The notes beneath the pieces were generated by a model that saw only the letters and a program-made list of their open reading frames with translations, searched no databases and was not told the DNA's origin. DNA of 64,000 bases from Athripsodes cinereus (Eukaryota > Arthropoda > Insecta > Trichoptera > Leptoceridae): positions 27,484,299-27,548,298 of the forward strand of contig OX388329.1 in the NCBI GenBank assembly GCA_947579605.1, written 5' to 3'. Positions 59,336 through 64,000 of the stretch are shown piece after piece. The position numbers and the translations under genes are program-made. Numbering within the stretch: position 1 is the first letter of the stretch; each line of letters starts with the position of its first letter.

Positions 59336-60967
59336 TGAATAATATGAAAAACAGTTCTAAATGTTCAACCGAGATAGGCTTTGTACATACATAGTTACCT
59401 ACATTATTGAATTTTTACTTCGTAGATATATTGTATATACTACATAGCATAAGTATTTTACTTTTCAGAATATTCCCGCGAATCGTGTACAATCAATAAG
59501 CACTTCATATTATCAATATTGTTTATTATTTGTGAAAATCATTTATGCTTTATGGCCATTCTGTCAAATACCAAGATCTATTTTTAGCGCACACTTTAAG
59601 AGTAGGTACTTCAGTGTTAGCGATTGTACATTAATATTATTTGAATACTTGAATCAAAAGTAGCAGATACATCAAATAAGATAAAACATTGAAATATTTA
59701 TAACTTCCATCTATTCTGAAAACAAATGTGGAATATTTTAATTATTTTATCCATATAATGAGTCTATTGCATATTTTTTTATTTTTATTTTATGAAATCA
59801 TTAATTACTCTATTTTAATTCATATATCTAAAAATATTCTCGCGAAAACTGTATTTTGACATTTCTGACGGCAACTCAGTCGTGTGACGTCACATCTCTC
59901 TACTCTTTGCGACGTCGTTGTTATTCTACCATAGATCACTTTCGCAAGAAATGTCACGATGACGTCACGGAGCCCGTGACAAGTCACGTAGCATTCTAAT
60001 TAAAGCCAAACATTTTTTTTTTCTATAACGCTACTTTTTCCAAGTTATGACTAATATATTTATTATAAATCCTCGATTGTTAATTAATCTAACTAATTAA
60101 ATTATTTACATTACAATACCACACAATTGTCCTGAATTTGTAGATCTCATTAATAATAAAAGTGGAAAATACAGTGTTTTTAATTTTTTCAATTTATATA
60201 AAATTTATAAATATTTACAGTTAAATGGAATTCCACGACATTAGCCACTCAATGTTTCAAAAGTTTATATTTAGTATCACGGTATATCCTGCAACTAGGA
60301 TGGAAATCAATTTAGAATGTATTTGTTTGTCCATTGAAACACGAATGAGAGTCAGAAAATTAGTTGCAAAAAGTGTTAGTGCATATGTCAGTCTGTGCAG
60401 ATAGGCAATGAGCTATGTAGGTATATCGTGAGTGAGTGAGTTGGTGGGTGAACTCGTGATCGAGCCATTGAAAGATATGGATGAATGAACAAATGAAATA
60501 TGACAGAGAAGCGACGGAATAAAAACCAAATAGTAGCATGACACATTAAGATGCATAACATTCTCCTGTGTTCTAGTACGAAAGAGCGTATAGACTATTG
60601 TTAGTGATCTTATACCATACCTATGTACAAGTATTATAATTGACCTGCACTCACCGAATTAACCTTTCATTGTACTTACGTACCTAAACCTTGTAATTTT
60701 GTCTACTTATGTAAATAACATAATAATATATAGTAATATATGTACCAACTTACCTACATTATTAGGTGCTGTAAAATATATCATAATAAGTTTTTACTGC
60801 ATGTAATAAAATACATTTAGTGCAAATCACGATATTTTGTATGTTATCGTTATTTTATGATATAAGGAGAACAATCTCTGTTATTATGTACACACAGTGA
60901 GTCTTATACCCTTACCCGTGTATGTTATTCTTATATCTTGTTTATTTATATGTTTTACTATACATTG
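59336..60967. other. AT-rich intergenic sequence
   Basis: Only the TGACGTCA island at 59.85-60.0 kb stands out. There is a short GAGTGAGTGAGT stretch at about 60430. Confidence 0.45.
59850..60005. other. GC-richer island with two TGACGTCA palindromes
   Basis: TGACGTCA, the CRE/ATF consensus, occurs at 59885-59892 and 59960-59967 together with GCGACGTCGT and several GTCACG words. There is no adjacent gene. It may be a regulatory remnant or part of a MITE. Confidence 0.3.
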
Positions 60968-61146
60968 ATTATGAATTCGTCGGTAGCCTGGAGGTAGAGT
61001 CTCGGCCTCGTAAACATGGGGTCTGTGGTTCGATACCAGGTGCCGGCAAACTCCCCTTTCACGACACAAGCTTTTAGTAGCTTACTGTGAAAGGTGTATA
61101 AGGTTGTATTTGGGTTTATAATAAACAAAACCCAGATATATCTTTT
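60968..61146 (+). mobile_element. tRNA-derived SINE (family 1)
   Basis: The 5' part resembles a tRNA with a pol III A box (TAGCCTGGAGGTAGAGTC) and B box (GGTTCGATACC), then CCGGCAAACTCCCCTTTCAC and a body ending AACAAAACCCAGATA with an A-rich tail. Three more copies occur in this window, all on the minus strand. Confidence 0.8.
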
Positions 61147-61569
61147 AAAAAAAAAAATAAAAAAAAAAACAATTTTATAGAGAAATACATTGAAATTAAA
61201 TACAATGAAAGGGCGAGTTAATCGCAAAGGCGCGATCTTTTCCAATTAACTCAAATTAATTATAATAAAAAAAACAAGTATGATAGCAAATAAAAAGTCA
61301 TATGTACCCCTTGTGCCAGAGATGGGATGTGATGAAATGTTAAACTACTTCATTAAAAAGAGGTTATTTTGACCCGTACATAGGTGTGTAATAATATTGT
61401 TAGTGTCCTTGGGCTTCTGAATGAGTACCTACCCCGAATTACATCAGTGTATGAACAATTGCATGTCTGTACAAAAATTAATCAGAAACTATTAAACGAA
61501 AAATGATCGATTTATGAAGGTATCTTTCTACTAAGATAAATGTTCAGTATTCGATTTTCACACATCTTT

Positions 61570-61992
61570 AACCTACATTGCTGAAAACTGTATTTTTTAT
61601 AAAATATTCTCTCACTAAAACTGTCCTGAATTTGCGACCTCTCACTTTTTGTCCGGCTCGCGCCCCCCCTAAATCGGGATCGGCCTTATTCATAATATTA
61701 TGTCTTAATCTGAATGCAGTAATATTCTTCTTCTGTAAGTACTCCTCAGGTCTCCCTGACTTTATCGATCACTCTGGCATAAAGTGCTTCTTGGCCTTGC
61801 GCTATCTGGAACAACTCCTCCACACCTCCCATTCCAGTCCAATCTTGTACATTGCACAGCCACAATATTTACCTTCTGCCAGCTCTCTGGCGTCCCTCTA
61901 TTATGCCTGTAATAAAGAGTGTTTAAAATATGATTACATATACCTAATGCAACGTTTATTTTGGGAATGATTGGGATAAACAGACGGTCCAA
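61570..61992 (-). other. Unclassified coding-like, probably transposon-derived sequence
   Basis: The minus strand gives, in one frame, GRPEEYLQKKNITAFRLRHN then IMNKADPDLGGARAGQKVRG, and in another GRCGGVVPDSARPRSTLCQS. The plus strand is also open for 130 codons (61578-61970). Being open on both strands with GC above the surroundings suggests a repeat or old coding sequence. I do not recognise a family. Confidence 0.3.
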
Positions 61993-63254
61993 GTGTTACG
62001 TAATAAGATTTTTTTTTATATGAAATTTTTTTATGCTTCAGACCAAAGATTTTGCTACAAATATAGATTGTGTTTAATATAAGTATTTATATTAAAGTTA
62101 AAGTTAAGTATTGTGTATAAGTGCTACTTCTGAACAGTGTGTACCTATGAACACTAGTAGGTTTATAATAATGTATGTCTCTGTAATGTTTTCACTTGTC
62201 ATTAGAACTCAAAGTAAACAATGTTCATATTATTATTATTGTCACAACTCGTGAGATACCATTTAGAGGGTATTTTATTTTTTGTATGTTTTAGTTACAT
62301 ACCATCTACTCTCGTACCAAGCATTGAGTTGTATCACTTGTATGCAGTACCAATAATATCATTATTGTGCTTTACTGTATATTTTAGTACCTACTTGTAT
62401 GGTTAATAATAATTGGTTCTAAATGAAACTTCTACACTCGTTCTCACAAATACAATTCTATTATGAGTTGTAGGTACATTGAAGTTCATACAGTTCAGAA
62501 TTTATTCAGAGTTGGTAATATTTGTTGTAAGTTTTCTGTGGAGTGAAATTCGGTCTTTGTTGAATGGTAAAAACTGTGTTTTTATATTTGATTATGTATT
62601 GTTTCAATCGTATTTTTTTATTATAATAATTTTCTTAATAATTTTAATTTTATTTCATAAATGTAAGATATAACCATTTGTTAAGCTATGGAGCTGGACA
62701 GTCGAAATGCTTTATTAACATAATATGTACCTATTCTAAAGTTTAATAAGAGAATGTTAAATGATTTTTTTTTTCAAGATCTCCCGTAGGTCCTTAACAG
62801 GACACTTGGGTTCATAAACATAACAATAATACAATAAAAAAGAAAAAAATAATTCAATAGAAAGGGCGTAATAAACAATATACAAAAAAAATTGAAAAGT
62901 CAAGACACAATAATAAATAAATATAGACACATAACTTCTCTTTAATTCTATCTATTTAAGCACACAAAGAAAGTTTTATGTGTAGACATTTAGCGCATAT
63001 TGCGAACTAATTAAATATTATTGTATGTTAACAATTTATGTATTTATATTTGCGATTTTCTGTTATTCCTTACTTACCTATAAACCTCCCTACCTAATTG
63101 TATTTCTGCATAATTCAAAATTTCATTCTTTATATTTGAATTATGTTGTCAGAATGACACAATTTTGCGCTGCAATAATAATCATTATAGTGACAGCGAA
63201 TATTTTTTGATTGTGTTTATTTTGGATTTCTTGAAATTTCTTTTTTGATTTCAG
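61993..63254. other. Region upstream of the 63.28-kb start exon
   Basis: This contains the dispersed repeat at 62783-62940; the rest is A/T-rich. It is probably an intron in the 5' UTR or a promoter region of the gene starting at 63282. No TATA box or initiator could be assigned. Confidence 0.4.
62783..62940 (+). repeat. Dispersed repeat, paired with 58985-59163
   Basis: Both copies share ATCTCCCGTAGGTCCTT, ACAATAATACAATAAAAA, AGAAAGGGCGTAATAAACA, AAGTCAAGACACAATAAT and AAATATAGA-ACATAA. A related GGGCGAG block occurs at 28750 and 61210. It is probably the end of a retroelement, but there is no coding sequence to classify it. Confidence 0.6.
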
Positions 63255-63335
63255 TGTCAGCAGTGTGAGTGAGACGACACAATGGGTGCATTATTTAGTC
63301 GAAACAAAAATGATGGCAAAAAACGAACGTTCAAG
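63255..63335 (+). CDS. First coding exon of a gene running off the right edge (MGALFSR start, possible N-myristoylated protein)
   Basis: A pyrimidine-rich acceptor TTTTTTGATTTCAG precedes 63255. The ATG is at 63282 and the frame reads MGALFSRNKNDGKKRTFK, then AAG|GTAAAA, a consensus donor in phase 0. Gly2 with Ser6 fits an N-myristoylation signal, followed by a basic stretch. Such starts occur in the ESCRT-III subunit Vps20/CHMP6 and in several membrane-bound signalling proteins; I suspect Vps20 but 18 residues cannot decide it. The acceptor suggests a non-coding exon upstream. The remaining exons are outside the window or hidden in 63336-64000, which I read as intron. Confidence 0.55.
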
Positions 63336-64000
63336 GTAAAAAAATAACACTCTCTTACACCTCATTATGATATTAAATTAAGGATTCTGTGTGTCTCAAA
63401 CACAGAAGCTGTCCAGATGGATATATTTCATTGCTAGTAGTAAGATATCTCCATGAGCATACTTAGGATTCTTTCTAATTGAGGTGGGACCAGCAGATTT
63501 TTTTTGTGCAACTATTCTCAGTTATCACGATTTAGTAAGATGTTATATAAAAAGTTTCGCGATATCCCCGTTTTTTTTTATACCAAAAAAAATCTATTTT
63601 TTTTACTTCTATGGGGAGGTGGGTATATAACTACCCACTTCTATACATTTACCATACTTTAATATTAATTTTTCCCATTTTCGTACTTTAAAGTACTATT
63701 TTCATAATTATTGGGTTAATACATAAGTGCACAATTGAAAATATTAATAAAATTCATGTTTTTTGTAGAAAATATAAGCATAAAATAATAAAATAAACAA
63801 TATATACCAAAGAATAACATCAACTTATATTAAATAGAATAGAAACTCAAAAGAAAGATTGGTAATGTGACCAAAGAAATTTTGCAATTAAACACCGATG
63901 TATTGCAAATATCCAAGAATATTGGTTATTTTTTTAGTTGCAAGGTTGTTTTACGGCTTTGTCGTGTATACAGAATGTGCAATACTATAGTAAAACTAAT

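Noticed and set aside
60968..61050. tRNA gene suggested by A and B boxes
   Set aside because: The same sequence recurs four times with a shared SINE body, and the cloverleaf is not kept.

Overview
This is an AT-rich eukaryotic window that looks like insect nuclear DNA. I think Lepidoptera is most likely, because of the intron-bearing immune gene, the tRNA-derived SINEs, the RTE-type and R2/R4-type non-LTR retrotransposon remnants, and the dense hAT, TTAA-type and Helitron-like debris. No count or database search was run. There is no sign of operons, bacterial promoters or CRISPR. Most of the short open frames are chance frames in AT-rich DNA or pieces of transposons.

The one host gene I can assemble completely is on the minus strand between 27489 and 17794. 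It has five coding exons whose splice sites and phases all agree, and it encodes a 243-residue peptidoglycan recognition protein (PGRP). The protein has a short cytoplasmic N-terminus, one transmembrane helix and one PGRP domain outside the cell. All four zinc or catalytic positions of the amidase are replaced, so it should be a non-enzymatic receptor or decoy of the PGRP-LC/LA/LF kind. A second host gene starts near the right edge (63282, plus strand): its short first coding exon has an N-myristoylation-like start (MGALFSR) and the rest lies outside the window. Two weaker coding candidates are a three-helix membrane ORF at 16933-17262 with a decayed relative at 48.8 kb, and an isolated exon-like frame at 33492-33676.

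The rest is repeats. 1-17 kb is mostly featureless AT-rich DNA with small inverted-repeat elements (2221-2376, 8244-8800) and scattered copies of a dispersed family I call repeat A. 17-27.5 kb is the PGRP gene, its introns filled with repeat A, a SINE and an RTE fragment. 28-33.5 kb holds LINE tails, a hAT element with an 8-bp target duplication, and a cluster of a GGTAAAGTTGCC motif with a perfect 45-nt palindrome. 34.16-36.0 kb is a minisatellite of 27 copies of a 67-69 bp unit. 36.2-41.45 kb is a 5.26-kb hAT-type element with an exact 8-bp duplication, containing repeat A, a MITE, a degraded R2/R4-type LINE, an RTE inserted in that LINE and a SINE inserted in it. 47.07-48.01 kb is a nearly identical 4 x 235 bp tandem array. 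51.0-52.35 kb is a MITE split by a TTAA-flanked foldback element, and 54.98-55.83 kb is a hAT-type element carrying a related foldback core. The right end has more SINEs, repeat A and the start of the second gene.

I did not find a clearly new biological system. The strongest leads are the fully non-catalytic membrane PGRP, the foldback core shared by two different transposon types, the GGTAAAGTTGCC cluster, and the regularly spaced motif inside the 8.2-kb inverted-repeat element.
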